Shown one piece after another: positions 15,204 through 24,183 of a stretch of DNA of 64,000 nt. Position 1 is the first letter of the stretch, and every line of letters begins with the position of its first letter. Below the pieces are notes generated by a model. The model was not told where the DNA came from, ran no database searches, and saw only the letters and a list, made by a program, of their open reading frames with translations. Source of the DNA: Streptomyces tendae (GTDB taxonomy: Bacteria > Actinomycetota > Actinomycetes > Streptomycetales > Streptomycetaceae); NCBI RefSeq assembly GCF_008632955.1, contig NZ_CP043959.1:6076001-6140000 (forward strand), in the 5' to 3' direction. The position numbers were made by a program, and so were the translations under genes.

Positions 15204-16093
15204 GACAACGCCCTCCCCAGTGCTCGTCGGGCCAGCGCGGCGACGGTGCGCCGCAGGTGCAGTACCGCGGGCGGCAGCGGTGGGACGGCGCCGTCCTCGC
15301 CGGGGGCGGCGTCGGGGATGCAGGCCGCGGCGACGTACTCCCCGAACGCGGTCAGTGCCTCGGGCACGATCGCGCGGTTGTTGTCCCAGTCGATGAGCTG
15401 CGCGACCCACTGCTCGGCCTCCAGGGGCCGCAGCGGCATCGGCGCGATGGCGCCCACCGCGCAGCGCACCCCGCGCCGGGCGGGGTCGAGCACGAGGGCG
15501 ACGGAGGCGACCGCGCGGCCGGGGCCGGTGCGTCCGGTCGCCTTCAGGAAGACCTGGGGGGCGTGCAGCAGGGGGACGCGCACGTAGCCGATGAGTTCGC
15601 CGGGGCGCAGCAGGTCCATGCCGGCCAGCAGGTGCGACACCGGAACCTCGCGGCGGGCGCCGGCCGGGCCCGCGACGACGAGCGTCGCCTCCAGGGCGGC
15701 CAGCACGGGCAGCGCGTCCCCGGTGGGGGCGGCGGAGGCGATGTTGCCGCCGAGGGTGCCCGCGTTGCGGATGTGCGGGGGTCCGGCGGCCCGCGCGGCG
15801 GCGGCGAGCGCCGGGATGAGGGCGGCGAAGTCGGGGCGGCCCATGCGCGCGTGGGTGAGTCCGGCGCCGAGCAGCGCGTGTCCGTCGAGGTACTGCCAGC
15901 CGCGGATCTCGCTGATCTTGCCGAGGCCGACCAGCGCGGCGGGCCTGAGCTGCCCGGAGTTGACGGCGGCCATGAGGTCGGTGCCGCCCGCGACGGGCAC
16001 GGCGGCGGGCATGGCGGTGAGCGCCGCCACGGCTTCGTCCAGCGTCGTGGGCAGCGTCACGGCCTGCGCCGCCTGCGGTGCGTGCGTGCTCAA
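15200..16093 (-). CDS. FAD-binding subunit of the XDH-like complex
   Basis: 297 aa, first gene of the minus-strand operon. The FAD domain is recognised from VPVAGGTDLMAAVNSG, GAGLTHARMG and the diphosphate-binding NAGTLGGNIASAAPTGDALP; the C-terminal CO-dehydrogenase flavoprotein domain follows. In the complex it would pass electrons from the Fe-S clusters to NAD or another acceptor. The three subunits overlap by 4 bp at each junction and should be made in equal amounts. Confidence 0.9.
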   Translation of the reverse strand: MSTHAPQAAQAVTLPTTLDEAVAALTAMPAAVPVAGGTDLMAAVNSGQLRPAALVGLGKISEIRGWQYLDGHALLGAGLTHARMGRPDFAALIPALAAAARAAGPPHIRNAGTLGGNIASAAPTGDALPVLAALEATLVVAGPAGARREVPVSHLLAGMDLLRPGELIGYVRVPLLHAPQVFLKATGRTGPGRAVASVALVLDPARRGVRCAVGAIAPMPLRPLEAEQWVAQLIDWDNNRAIVPEALTAFGEYVAAACIPDAAPGEDGAVPPLPPAVLHLRRTVAALARRALGRALS

Positions 16094-16417
16094 AACCGGC
16101 TGCCCCTTCCCGCTGCCCCACCTGGTCCCACCCGTGCGCCGTACGGTACGTGCTGACAGGGCGGACGTGGCAACTCTGGCACATCTTGGCAGGTGCCGAA
16201 GACGGGGGTCCGCTAGGAGGCATTCGCCCGGCTGGAACCGGACCTGACCGATTCCGTCCCGAGATCACCGCTGCGCCGTGGAATCACAGCCTTCGGAAGC
16301 CCTTGTTCCGTTATCGGCCGACCTGTTCGGCCCGCAGCGAACGCACGGGGCGAGGGTCGTCCCCCGGGGCAGGGGAGCCCCGGGGACGACCCTCCCCCGG
16401 CGTCACGGCGCCGCCTC
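16094..16417. other. Intergenic region between the XDH-like operon and the hexosaminidase gene
   Basis: 324 bp holding the promoter side of the XDH-like operon (near 16094-16200) and the terminator of the hexosaminidase operon (16352-16394). I see no gene and no confident -10/-35. Confidence 0.4.
16352..16394 (-). terminator. Terminator of the sugar transport/hexosaminidase operon
   Basis: GAGGGTCGTCCCC(C)GGGGC pairs with GCCCCGGGGACGACCCTC around an AGGGGA loop. It has 18 pairs and one bulged C, and begins 24 bp beyond the hexosaminidase stop. Confidence 0.75.
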
Positions 16418-18061
16418 TCACACGGCCGGGGGCGCTCCCTCGATCGGGCGGCCCAGGACGCCCGGGCGGCGTTGCCACGGGTGGGGTCCGGTGGGCGGGC
16501 GGTAGGCGACGCCCAGGGCGTCCAGGCGCCGGTAGTGCGCGGTCATCCGCCGCTCGAAGCCGGCGAAGTCCCGCTCGGCCGGAGCCGGGAGCACGCTCCA
16601 CGCGACCTCGCACAGCGCGGCGAGCCGCGGGAACACCTGGTAGTCGACGCGTCCCTGGTCCTCCATCACCTCGGTCCACACGTTGGCCTGGGTGCCCAGC
16701 ACCCGCGCCCGCTCCCCGGGCGTCAGCTCCGCCGGGACGGGCTCGAAGCGGTAGACGTCCTCCAGGGTGCGCACGTAGCCGATCGGCACCGGTTCGCCGG
16801 GGCCCGCGTCCTGACGGTGGTCCAGGTAGACCTGCTGCTCGGGGCACATGACCACGTCGTGCCCGGCGCGGGCCGCGGCGACCCCGCCCGCGTAGCCGCG
16901 CCAGGACGACACGGCCGCGCCCGGCGCCAGTCCGCCCTCCAGGATCTCGTCCCAGCCGATCAGCCTGCGCCCGCGTTCGGCGAGCCAGCCGTCGAAGTGC
17001 GCGATGAACCAGGACTGCAGGGCGTCCTCGTCCGCGAGCCCGAGGGACTCGATCTGCTTGCGCGCGGTGGCCGAGGCGCGCCACTGGTCCTTGACGCATT
17101 CGTCGCCGCCGATGTGCACGAACGGCGAGAACGGACCGGCGTCGGCGGGGAACAGTTCCAGGACTTCCTCCAGCACCCCTTCGTAGAAGCGCAGGGTGTC
17201 CTCCGTGGGGGCGAGGACGTTCGGATTGATGCCCCAGGTGTCCCAGACGTTCAGGGCGGTGGTGTCGACGACATCGGAGTTGCCGAGTTCCGGATACGCG
17301 GCGATCGCGGCCTGCGAGTGCCCGGGCACGTCGATTTCCGGGACCACGCTGATATGGCGTTCGGCGGCGTAGGCGACGATCTCGCGGATGTCGTCCTGGG
17401 TGTAGTGACCGCCGTGCGGCCGGTCGTCCCACAGCGGCGAGGCGCGGTGGCCGATTTTGGTGCGGGCGCGCCAGGAGCCGACCTCGGTGAGCCTCGGGTG
17501 GCGGCGGATCTCGATGCGCCAGCCCTGGTCGTCCGTCAGATGCAGATGGAGGACATTGAGTTTGTGCGCGGCCATCAGATCGAGATACCGCAGCACGCCG
17601 TCCTTCGGCATGAAGTGCCGGGCGACATCCAGCATCAGCCCGCGCCACCGGAAACGGGGCGCGTCCTCGATCGTCACGTACGGCACCGTCCACGTCCGGT
17701 CGCGGCGCACCGGTGCCCTGCGGTACGCGTCGGGCCCGAGGAGCTGCCGCAGCGTCTGGGCGCCCCGGAAGACGCCCGCCGCGTCACCGCCCTCGACGAG
17801 GACGCCCGCACCGTCGCTGACGAGGCGGTACTCCTCCGGACCCAGCCCCGGGGCCGGCGCGAGACGGATGCCGTCCCACGCACCGGAGGCCGCCGTCCCC
17901 TCGTGCCAGGGCAGCCCGGTGGCCGCCCGCAGCACGCCGCCCAGCCAGCGCCCGACACCCTCCGTGCCGGCGCCGGCGTCCAGCCGGGAGTGTTCCGTCA
18001 GGCGCACCTCGCCGGTGCCGGTGACGACGCCGCGGGGCGCCGGAATCAGTGAAGTCGGCAT
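16418..18061 (-). CDS. Beta-N-acetylhexosaminidase, glycoside hydrolase family 20
   Basis: 547 aa. A GH20b-like N-terminal domain (~1-120) is followed by the catalytic barrel, with RGLMLDVARHF, NVLHLHLTDDQGWRIE and the Asp-Glu catalytic pair in VHIGGDEC. Substrate-assisted cleavage of terminal GlcNAc/GalNAc is the family reaction. No signal peptide is visible, so it is probably cytoplasmic and acts on imported chito-oligomers or muropeptide sugars. AAAGGA lies 8 nt before the ATG at 18061; a GTG immediately before is also possible. It follows the permease gene by a few bases and closes the transport operon. Confidence 0.9.
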   Translation of the reverse strand: MPTSLIPAPRGVVTGTGEVRLTEHSRLDAGAGTEGVGRWLGGVLRAATGLPWHEGTAASGAWDGIRLAPAPGLGPEEYRLVSDGAGVLVEGGDAAGVFRGAQTLRQLLGPDAYRRAPVRRDRTWTVPYVTIEDAPRFRWRGLMLDVARHFMPKDGVLRYLDLMAAHKLNVLHLHLTDDQGWRIEIRRHPRLTEVGSWRARTKIGHRASPLWDDRPHGGHYTQDDIREIVAYAAERHISVVPEIDVPGHSQAAIAAYPELGNSDVVDTTALNVWDTWGINPNVLAPTEDTLRFYEGVLEEVLELFPADAGPFSPFVHIGGDECVKDQWRASATARKQIESLGLADEDALQSWFIAHFDGWLAERGRRLIGWDEILEGGLAPGAAVSSWRGYAGGVAAARAGHDVVMCPEQQVYLDHRQDAGPGEPVPIGYVRTLEDVYRFEPVPAELTPGERARVLGTQANVWTEVMEDQGRVDYQVFPRLAALCEVAWSVLPAPAERDFAGFERRMTAHYRRLDALGVAYRPPTGPHPWQRRPGVLGRPIEGAPPAV

Positions 18062-18065
18062 CACG

Positions 18066-18944
18066 TCAGTCCTTTACCGCGCCGCCCAGTCCGGAGACCA
18101 GACGCCGCTGTACGAGTACGAAGAAGACCAGTACCGGAATCGTCATCACCGTGGACGCCGCCATGACGCCGCCCCAGTCCGGGTCGTCGGGTTTGTAGAA
18201 CACCAGCAGCGCCATCGGCAGGGTCGACCGGGAGATGTCGCTGATGATGAACGACTTGGCGAACAGGAAGTCGTTCCAGGCGGAGATGAAGGAGAACACG
18301 CTGGTGGCCACGAGGCCCGGCAGAACGAGCGGGAAAAGGATCTGCCAAAGGAAGCGCGCGCGGCTCGCGCCGTCGATGTACGCGGCCTCCTCCAGGGCCT
18401 CCGGAACACCCTTCACGAACCCCCTGAGCATCCAGATCGCGAACGGCAGCGAGAAGGCGATGTGCGGCAGGATCAACGACCAGAGCGTGTTCAGCTGACC
18501 GAGATCCCGCATCACGAAGAACAGGGGGATGGTCAGCGCCTCCACCGGCACCATCTGGGCCACCAGAAACATGATCAGCAGGGTGGTCCGCAAACGGAAC
18601 CGGAATCGCGTCACGGCGGTCGCGGCGAGAAACGCGATCAGCGCGGAGGCGATCACCACGGCGACCGCGACGACGACACTGTTGAGGAAGTAACGGCCGA
18701 AATCCTGCTGCCCGAACACCCGCCGGAACGAGCCGAGCGTGGGCGCGAGTGTCCAGGGACGCGGCTCGCTCGACTGGATCTCGCCGGCCGGTTTGAAGGC
18801 GCTCAGCACCATCCAGTACAGCGGGAACGCCACCACGGCGGCGACCACCAGGGCGGTCACCTCGGCCGCCGTGCGCCCCGGGCGGCGGATGAACCCGCGC
18901 ACAAGATTCACTCCGGGTTCCCGGCCCCGGCTCACCAGGCTCAC
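18066..18944 (-). CDS. Sugar ABC transporter permease (MalG type)
   Basis: 292 aa, GTG start overlapping the stop of the upstream permease, with GGGGAGGA nearby. Six membrane segments are expected. The EAA loop is visible as EALEEAAYIDGASRARFLWQ. It forms the membrane channel with the adjacent MalF-type subunit. No ATPase gene is present in the operon, as is usual in Streptomyces, where the shared MsiK ATPase energises such importers (established for other Streptomyces sugar importers, inferred here). Confidence 0.9.
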   Translation of the reverse strand: MSLVSRGREPGVNLVRGFIRRPGRTAAEVTALVVAAVVAFPLYWMVLSAFKPAGEIQSSEPRPWTLAPTLGSFRRVFGQQDFGRYFLNSVVVAVAVVIASALIAFLAATAVTRFRFRLRTTLLIMFLVAQMVPVEALTIPLFFVMRDLGQLNTLWSLILPHIAFSLPFAIWMLRGFVKGVPEALEEAAYIDGASRARFLWQILFPLVLPGLVATSVFSFISAWNDFLFAKSFIISDISRSTLPMALLVFYKPDDPDWGGVMAASTVMTIPVLVFFVLVQRRLVSGLGGAVKD

Positions 18945-19930
18945 AGTTCCTCCCCCTGGCGGCGCAGCAGCCGCAGGTAGACCAGTGTCACGGCGAGCAG
19001 GAGCACCAGCATCACCACGCCGATCGCGGCGCCCAGGCTGTACTGCGAGGACGCGAACGCCTTCTGGTAGGCGTAGACGTTGAGCACCAGGTTCTGTCCC
19101 GCGATGCCGCCGCCGCCCGTCATGACGTAGATCTGCGTGAAGACCTTGAAGTCCCAGATGACCGACTGGATGGTGACGACCACCAGGATCGGCCGGAGCA
19201 TCGGCGCGAGCACGGAGCGCCAGATCCGCCCTTGCGAGGCCCCGTCGAGCGCGGCGGCCTCCAGCACCTCGGACGGTACGGCGCGGATGCCGGCGTAGAC
19301 CGTGACCATCACGAACGGGAAGGAACACCACACCACTTCGAGCAGCACCAGGAAGAAGGCGCTGAACCGCCCGTACGTCCAGGAGTGGTCGCCGAGGCCG
19401 AGCACCCGGTTGACGGGCCCGAAGTCGGCGTCGAAGAGGAACAGCCACACCGTGGACCCGGTGATCGCCGGGGTGGCCCAGGCGCCGAGCGCGGCCAGCA
19501 TCAGCGCGAGCCGCGGCACCGCCCGCACCCGGGTGAGCAGCACGGCGAGCGCGCAGCCCGCGGCCAGGGTGGAGACGACACAGGCCGCCGCGAACAGCAC
19601 GGTGGCCAGCAGCACCTCCCAGAACTGCCCGTCCCCGAACAGCTCGGCGTAGTTCCCGAACCCCTCGAAGGTGGTCGGCTCCCCGCCACTGACCTGCGCC
19701 TGGGTGTAGTGGAAGACGGAGATCAGCCCGAGCTGATAGATCGGATAGGCGAGCAGCCCCCCGAGCACGACAAGCGCCGGCGCCAGATACAACCAGGGGG
19801 TGCGGGAGCGCCCTGTCCGGGGGCGCGGGGCCGTACCGGATCTGCGGCTACCGCCGCGTGGGCGCGGGAAACCGCCACCCACCCGCACCCGCGACCGCTC
19901 GAGAACCCCCGGCCCGGTGGGCACCGTCAT
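18941..19930 (-). CDS. Sugar ABC transporter permease (MalF type)
   Basis: 329 aa, ATG overlapping the binding-protein stop (ATGA). Six membrane segments start at about residue 45. The EAA loop reads EVLEAAALDGASQGRIW. The first ~43 residues are Arg/Gly/Pro-rich. Part of the DNA that encodes them (19818-19870) is a copy of a dispersed Streptomyces-type intergenic repeat, so this cytoplasmic tail looks acquired or extended by repeat insertion. Confidence 0.88.
   Translation of the reverse strand: MTVPTGPGVLERSRVRVGGGFPRPRGGSRRSGTAPRPRTGRSRTPWLYLAPALVVLGGLLAYPIYQLGLISVFHYTQAQVSGGEPTTFEGFGNYAELFGDGQFWEVLLATVLFAAACVVSTLAAGCALAVLLTRVRAVPRLALMLAALGAWATPAITGSTVWLFLFDADFGPVNRVLGLGDHSWTYGRFSAFFLVLLEVVWCSFPFVMVTVYAGIRAVPSEVLEAAALDGASQGRIWRSVLAPMLRPILVVVTIQSVIWDFKVFTQIYVMTGGGGIAGQNLVLNVYAYQKAFASSQYSLGAAIGVVMLVLLLAVTLVYLRLLRRQGEEL
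19818..19870. repeat. Dispersed GC-rich repeat inside the permease gene
   Basis: The string ggggcgcgggg, then tgcggct and ccgccgcgtgggcgcg in the same spacing, also occurs at 48820-48870 in an intergenic region. Here it lies within codons ~20-38 of the MalF-type permease. Confidence 0.55.
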
Positions 19931-21219
19931 CCGACGGACCCGAACGCGTCGTTCATCTTCCTCGCGGCGTCCGCCGAGGCGGACTTGACGTCCTTCTTGC
20001 CGGACACGATCTCCTGGAACATCGTCGGCAGCACCTGCCCCGCATCGATCTGTGCCCACGCCGGCGAGGCCGGCACGAACTTCGTGTCCGCGGCCAGCGT
20101 CTCGACGAACGGCTTCACGAAGGCCTCCTTGGCGGCCACCTGCTGCCGCACGTCGGAGAACGTCGGCAGGAAGCCCATCGCGTCGAACAGCTCGCCCTGC
20201 GCCTCCTTGGACGCGAGCCGCTGCATCAGGTCGACGGCGAGGGTCCGGTGCGAGGTGGACTTCAGCACGCCGAGGTTGTTCCCGCCGGCGAACGCGGGGG
20301 CGATCGACCCGGCCTCCACGCCCGGCAGCGGCACGACCGCGTACCTGCCCTTGACCTTGCCGGCCTCCACGGCGGCGTGGCTGAAGTCGCCGCCGATCGC
20401 CATCGCCGCCTTGCCCGCGGCGAAGGCGGTGATCGTGTCGTTGCCGGTCATCGCGGCGCACTTGGCTGCCGGGCAGTTGTCGTCGCCGAACAGCGAGGTG
20501 TACGCCTCGATGCCCTTGCGCGCGGCGGCGCCGTCGATGGCGGAGGCGTACGAGCCCCCCTTGCCGGTGGCGAGTTCGCCGCCGTGGGCCCAGATGAAGG
20601 GCATCGCGCCGTAGGTGTAGGCGCCGCCGACCGCGAGGCCGTACAGCTCGGGCCGGGCGGCGCGGATCTCCTTCGCGGTGGCGATCAGCTCGGCCTGGGT
20701 CTTCGGGACGTCCAGGCCGAGTTCCTCGAAGACGTCCGTGCGGTAGTAGAGCGCGCGGACGCCGACGAAGTACGGGACACCGTAGACCTTGCCGTCCACG
20801 GTGACCGACTGCCGGGCGGTCGGGTCGGTGTCCTTGGCCTCGTCCCAGGCGCCGAATTCCCGGGTGAGGTCGGCGAGTCCGCCGTCCTTCACATAGCCCG
20901 CGGTGTCGGTGTTGCCGTACTCGACGAGGTCGGGGGCGGACCCCGGATCGTTGAAGGCCGCCTTGATGCGCTGGGCGCGGGTCTCGACGGGTATGTACTC
21001 CACGGTGACCTCGGCGCCCTCGTGCGCCTTCTCGAACTCGGCGAGGACGGAGTCGACGACCTGTTCCTTGGGGGTGTTGTTGACCTCCTGGAAGAGCCAG
21101 ACGCGCAGGGTGCCGGTCTTCTCGTCCTTGTCGGAGGAGGAGGTGCCGGAGGTCTGAGGGGCGCAGGCGGCGGTGGCGAGGACGGCCGCGACGGCGACCG
21201 TGCGGGCGGACAGCTTCAT
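19927..21219 (-). CDS. Sugar ABC transporter substrate-binding lipoprotein
   Basis: 430 aa. ATG at 21219 preceded by a strong GGAGGAG 6 nt upstream. The signal peptide ends in the lipobox LATAAC. The body has the family 1 extracellular binding fold, with GTLRVWLFQEV and FAAGKAAMAIGGDFSHA. First gene of a four-gene operon (binding protein, two permeases, GH20 enzyme). The enzyme suggests the ligand is a GlcNAc-containing oligosaccharide such as chitobiose; this is inference from context. Confidence 0.9.
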   Translation of the reverse strand: MKLSARTVAVAAVLATAACAPQTSGTSSSDKDEKTGTLRVWLFQEVNNTPKEQVVDSVLAEFEKAHEGAEVTVEYIPVETRAQRIKAAFNDPGSAPDLVEYGNTDTAGYVKDGGLADLTREFGAWDEAKDTDPTARQSVTVDGKVYGVPYFVGVRALYYRTDVFEELGLDVPKTQAELIATAKEIRAARPELYGLAVGGAYTYGAMPFIWAHGGELATGKGGSYASAIDGAAARKGIEAYTSLFGDDNCPAAKCAAMTGNDTITAFAAGKAAMAIGGDFSHAAVEAGKVKGRYAVVPLPGVEAGSIAPAFAGGNNLGVLKSTSHRTLAVDLMQRLASKEAQGELFDAMGFLPTFSDVRQQVAAKEAFVKPFVETLAADTKFVPASPAWAQIDAGQVLPTMFQEIVSGKKDVKSASADAARKMNDAFGSVG

Positions 21220-21239
21220 GGAGTACTCCTCCGAGCGCG

Positions 21240-21254
21240 TTGCAGCATATGCAA
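21240..21254. promoter_or_regulatory. Palindromic operator candidate upstream of the sugar importer
   Basis: TTGCA-gcata-TGCAA, 20 bp upstream of the ATG. Half-sites of this kind are seen for LacI-family sugar regulators in Streptomyces. It does not resemble the DasR site I know. No regulator gene is adjacent. Confidence 0.5.
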
Positions 21255-21372
21255 TGGCGGTTTCGCTGTGCACAACTCATCGGAGGCTAGGGACTGGGTG
21301 AACCGGGCCACAAGAGGTCTCCACCACTCTGTGACCGGCCGGCGCACCCTGCGCAACGCGCACACGGCACAA

Positions 21373-21409
21373 AGGCCCCCGGGGCACGCAAAGCGCGCCC
21401 CGGGGGCCT
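21373..21409 (-). terminator. Terminator of the DUF3039 gene
   Basis: 13-bp perfect stem AGGCCCCCGGGGC/GCCCCGGGGGCCT with a small inner CGC/GCG stem. In minus-strand direction it is followed by TTTGTG. It is ~60 bp past the DUF3039 stop. Confidence 0.8.
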
Positions 21410-21469
21410 CGTGGAAGTTCCGCGTCCGGCGGACGTCAGGGGGAGCGGACCGAAGACCGCCCCGGCGGG

Positions 21470-21751
21470 CTACTTGTCGCCCTTGCCCTTGTCGTCGCCA
21501 CCCTCACTCATGGACTCGTAGATCTCCTTGCACATGGGGCAGACCGGGTACTTCTTCGGGTCCCGGCCGGGCACCCACACCTTGCCGCACAGCGCCACGA
21601 CGGGAGTACCGTCGAGGGCGCTCGCCATGATCTTGTCCTTCTGGACGTAGTGGGCGAAGCGCTCGTGGTCACCGTCGCCGTGGGAGGTCTGCGGCGTCGG
21701 CTCGACGAGGGTCCCCGTACCAGTCCCGCGCTCGGGCTCAAGAGTGCTCAT
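21470..21751 (-). CDS. DUF3039 family small zinc-ribbon-like protein
   Basis: 93 aa. The central ALCGKVWVPGRDPKKYPVC and CPMCKEIYE supply three Cys spaced as in a small metal-binding knuckle; the C-terminus is acidic/Lys-rich. The protein is conserved in actinobacteria and I know no established function. It lies just upstream of the YqgE gene on the same strand, apparently in its own unit with a terminator. Confidence 0.8.
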   Translation of the reverse strand: MSTLEPERGTGTGTLVEPTPQTSHGDGDHERFAHYVQKDKIMASALDGTPVVALCGKVWVPGRDPKKYPVCPMCKEIYESMSEGGDDKGKGDK

Positions 21752-21780
21752 GCCGCCAAGGGTACTGAAGCCCGCGCGCC

Positions 21781-22353
21781 TCAGTTGAGCGAAGGGTCGT
21801 CCGGATACGTGGCGACCATCGCCAGCTCGTTGCGCTGCCGGCGCAGCACCTCGCGCCAGAGCCGCTCGGGGGACGGACAGGACACGTCACCCGGCTCCGA
21901 CTCCACCACGTACCAGGCGCCGTCCACCAGCTCGTCCTCCAGCTGGCCCGGGCCCCAGCCCGCGTATCCGGCGAAGATGCGCAGCGAGCCGAGCGCGGAG
22001 GCGAGCAGTTCCGGCGGGGCCTCCAGGTCGACCAGCCCGATCGCGCCGTGCACCCGGCGCCAGCCCGGCGGCGGGCTCTCCCCCGCCGCCCCGCCCGGCA
22101 CCACGGCGACACCGAGCGCCGAGTCCAGCGACACCGGGCCGCCCTGGAACACCACGCCGGGCTCTCCGGTCAGGTCCGCCCAGCCCTCCAGGATGTCGCC
22201 GACGTCCACCGGGGTCGGCCGGTTGAGGACGACACCGAGGGAGCCCTCCTCGTCGTGGTCGAGAAGGAGCACCACCGCGCGGTCGAAGTTCGGGTCCGCC
22301 AGAGCGGGAGTGGCCACGAGCAGCCGCCCTGTGAGCGAGGACACCTCGGTCAT
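21781..22353 (-). CDS. YqgE/AlgH family protein (UPF0301)
   Basis: 190 aa. Typical N-terminus LTGRLLVATPAL followed by RAVVLLLDHDEEGSLGVVLN, and GPVSLDSALGV and FAGYAGWGPGQLEDEL. Function in the family is poorly defined (AlgH has been linked to alginate regulation). ATG at 22353 matches the conserved start MTEVSSL; an ATG 9 bp upstream (22362) is equally close to a weak RBS. Divergent from murA. Confidence 0.85.
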   Translation of the reverse strand: MTEVSSLTGRLLVATPALADPNFDRAVVLLLDHDEEGSLGVVLNRPTPVDVGDILEGWADLTGEPGVVFQGGPVSLDSALGVAVVPGGAAGESPPPGWRRVHGAIGLVDLEAPPELLASALGSLRIFAGYAGWGPGQLEDELVDGAWYVVESEPGDVSCPSPERLWREVLRRQRNELAMVATYPDDPSLN

Positions 22354-22659
22354 GCCAGACATGATCCCGCATCTTCCCCGTACGCGGGAGGCAATGCGGG
22401 TGACGGGTGAACGCGACCGGGTACGGGGGAGCGGCCTGGTGAGGCGTTGTCCGGCGGAGGTGAAGGAGCGCGGGCGGGCGGCCGGGAGCGCGCCCGGCGT
22501 GCGAAGGCTCGCGGTGACCGCCCGTGGCCGTCGTGGAACGGTTCGTGTTGTGACAGACCCATGACGTGCCCAAGGGCTCCATGGGCTTACAGAAGGGGGG
22601 TACAAGGCGATTACCCTTTCCCTTCTGGCCCCTGCCCCACTCCACGGAACGCGAGATTC
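22354..22659. other. Divergent intergenic region yqgE-murA
   Basis: About 300 bp expected to carry both promoters. A partial dyad CCCATG...CATGGG (around 22559-22586) is visible. I cannot assign promoter boxes with confidence and see no gene. Confidence 0.35.
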
Positions 22660-24006
22660 ATGACCGTCAACGACGTCGATGACGTACTGCTTGTCCACGG
22701 CGGAACCCCGCTGGAGGGCGAGATCCGGGTCCGCGGTGCGAAGAACCTCGTACCGAAGGCCATGGTGGCCGCACTGCTGGGCAGCTCACCGAGCCGGCTG
22801 CGCAACGTTCCGGACATCCGTGACGTCCGGGTCGTCCGGGGCCTGCTGCAGCTGCACGGTGTGACGGTCCGTCCGGGTGACGAGCCCGGCGAACTGGTGC
22901 TCGACCCCACGTACGTGGAGAGCGCCAACGTCGCTGACATCGATGCCCACGCCGGTTCCTCGCGGATCCCGATCCTGTTCTGCGGCCCGCTGCTGCACCG
23001 GCTCGGGCACGCGTTCATCCCGGGCCTCGGCGGCTGCGACATCGGCGGACGCCCCATCGACTTCCACTTCGACGTGCTGCGGCAGTTCGGCGCGCGGATC
23101 GAGAAGCGGGCGGACGGCCAGTACCTGGAGGCCCCGCAGCGGCTGCGCGGCACCAAGATCGCCCTGCCGTACCCGTCCGTCGGCGCGACCGAGCAGGTGC
23201 TGCTCACGGCGGTCCTCGCGGAGGGCGTCACCGAGCTCTCCAACGCGGCGGTGGAGCCGGAGATCGAGGACCTGATCTGCGTCCTGCAGAAGATGGGCGC
23301 CATCATCGCGATGGACACCGACCGGACGATCCGCATCACCGGTGTGGACAAGCTCGGCGGCTACACCCACCGCGCCCTGCCGGACCGTCTGGAGGCCGCC
23401 TCCTGGGCGTCCGCCGCGCTCGCCACCGAGGGCAACATCTACGTCCACGGCGCCCAGCAGCGCTCGATGATGACGTTTCTCAACACCTACCGGAAGGTCG
23501 GCGGCGCCTTCGAGATCGACGACGAGGGCATCCGTTTCTGGCACCCCGGCGGGCAGTTGAAGTCCATCGCGCTGGAGACCGACGTGCACCCCGGCTTCCA
23601 GACCGACTGGCAGCAGCCGCTGGTGGTGGCGCTGACGCAGGCCACGGGGCTGTCCATCATCCACGAGACGGTCTACGAGTCCCGCCTCGGCTTCACCTCC
23701 GCGCTCAATCAGATGGGCGCGCACATCCAGCTGTACCGCGAGTGCCTGGGCGGCTCGAACTGCCGCTTCGGCCAGCGCAACTTCCTGCACTCGGCGGTCG
23801 TCTCGGGCCCGACGAGACTCCAGGGCGCTGACCTGGAGATCCCCGACCTGCGCGGCGGTTTCTCGTACCTGATCGCGGCCCTGGCCGCCCAGGGCACCTC
23901 CCGCGTCCACGGGATCGGCCTGATCAATCGCGGCTACGAGAACTTCATGGAGAAGCTCTCCGAGCTGGGCGCGAAGGTGGAACTCCCGGGCAAGGCCCTC
24001 GGCTGA
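22660..24006 (+). CDS. murA: UDP-N-acetylglucosamine 1-carboxyvinyltransferase
   Basis: 448 aa. Transfers enolpyruvate from PEP to UDP-GlcNAc, the first committed step of peptidoglycan synthesis, in the cytoplasm. The N-terminal GGTPLEGEIRVRGAKN contains the conserved Lys and Asn. The catalytic Cys is present in GGCDIGGRPIDFH (not the Asp variant that gives fosfomycin resistance). The C-terminal DLRGGFSYLIAALAAQG is also conserved. Single-gene unit closed by a strong hairpin. Length is usual for actinobacterial MurA, slightly longer than E. coli (419). Confidence 0.96.
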   Translation: MTVNDVDDVLLVHGGTPLEGEIRVRGAKNLVPKAMVAALLGSSPSRLRNVPDIRDVRVVRGLLQLHGVTVRPGDEPGELVLDPTYVESANVADIDAHAGSSRIPILFCGPLLHRLGHAFIPGLGGCDIGGRPIDFHFDVLRQFGARIEKRADGQYLEAPQRLRGTKIALPYPSVGATEQVLLTAVLAEGVTELSNAAVEPEIEDLICVLQKMGAIIAMDTDRTIRITGVDKLGGYTHRALPDRLEAASWASAALATEGNIYVHGAQQRSMMTFLNTYRKVGGAFEIDDEGIRFWHPGGQLKSIALETDVHPGFQTDWQQPLVVALTQATGLSIIHETVYESRLGFTSALNQMGAHIQLYRECLGGSNCRFGQRNFLHSAVVSGPTRLQGADLEIPDLRGGFSYLIAALAAQGTSRVHGIGLINRGYENFMEKLSELGAKVELPGKALG

Positions 24007-24026
24007 TCCACGGCCCACGAACGCCG

Positions 24027-24061
24027 ATGGGGCGGTCACCCAAGTCGGGTGACCGCCCCAT
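24027..24061. terminator. murA: Bidirectional terminator between murA and HU
   Basis: Perfect 15-bp stem ATGGGGCGGTCACCC/GGGTGACCGCCCCAT with loop AAGTC, 20 bp after the murA stop. The HU gene converges from the other side. Confidence 0.9.
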
Positions 24062-24072
24062 TGACGTCTAGC

Positions 24073-24121
24073 TGCGGCGCCCCGTCAGGGGCGCGGGGAA
24101 CTGCGCGACAAGCCACGTCGG
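24073..24121. repeat. Dispersed Streptomyces-type intergenic repeat
   Basis: Contains ggggcgcggggaactgcgcg and then caagccacg. The same core recurs at about 59041-59070 and 59243-59272, and inverted in the prfB-pkaB gap. Confidence 0.6.
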
Positions 24122-24183
24122 ACCGGCACCCGCCCGGGGGCACTCAGCCGAACGGCGTTGAAGCGCGCAGGCGCGCAGGCGCC

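Noticed and set aside
11248..15587. Long plus-strand open frames (700 and 742 codons) across the XDH-like operon
   Set aside because: Composition is Gly/Arg/Val/His-rich with no motif. The minus strand holds the recognised subunits with 4-bp overlaps and good ribosome binding sites.
16094..16417. Riboswitch upstream of the XDH-like operon
   Set aside because: No purine or Moco riboswitch-like fold could be recognised; the only strong hairpin is the terminator of the opposite operon.
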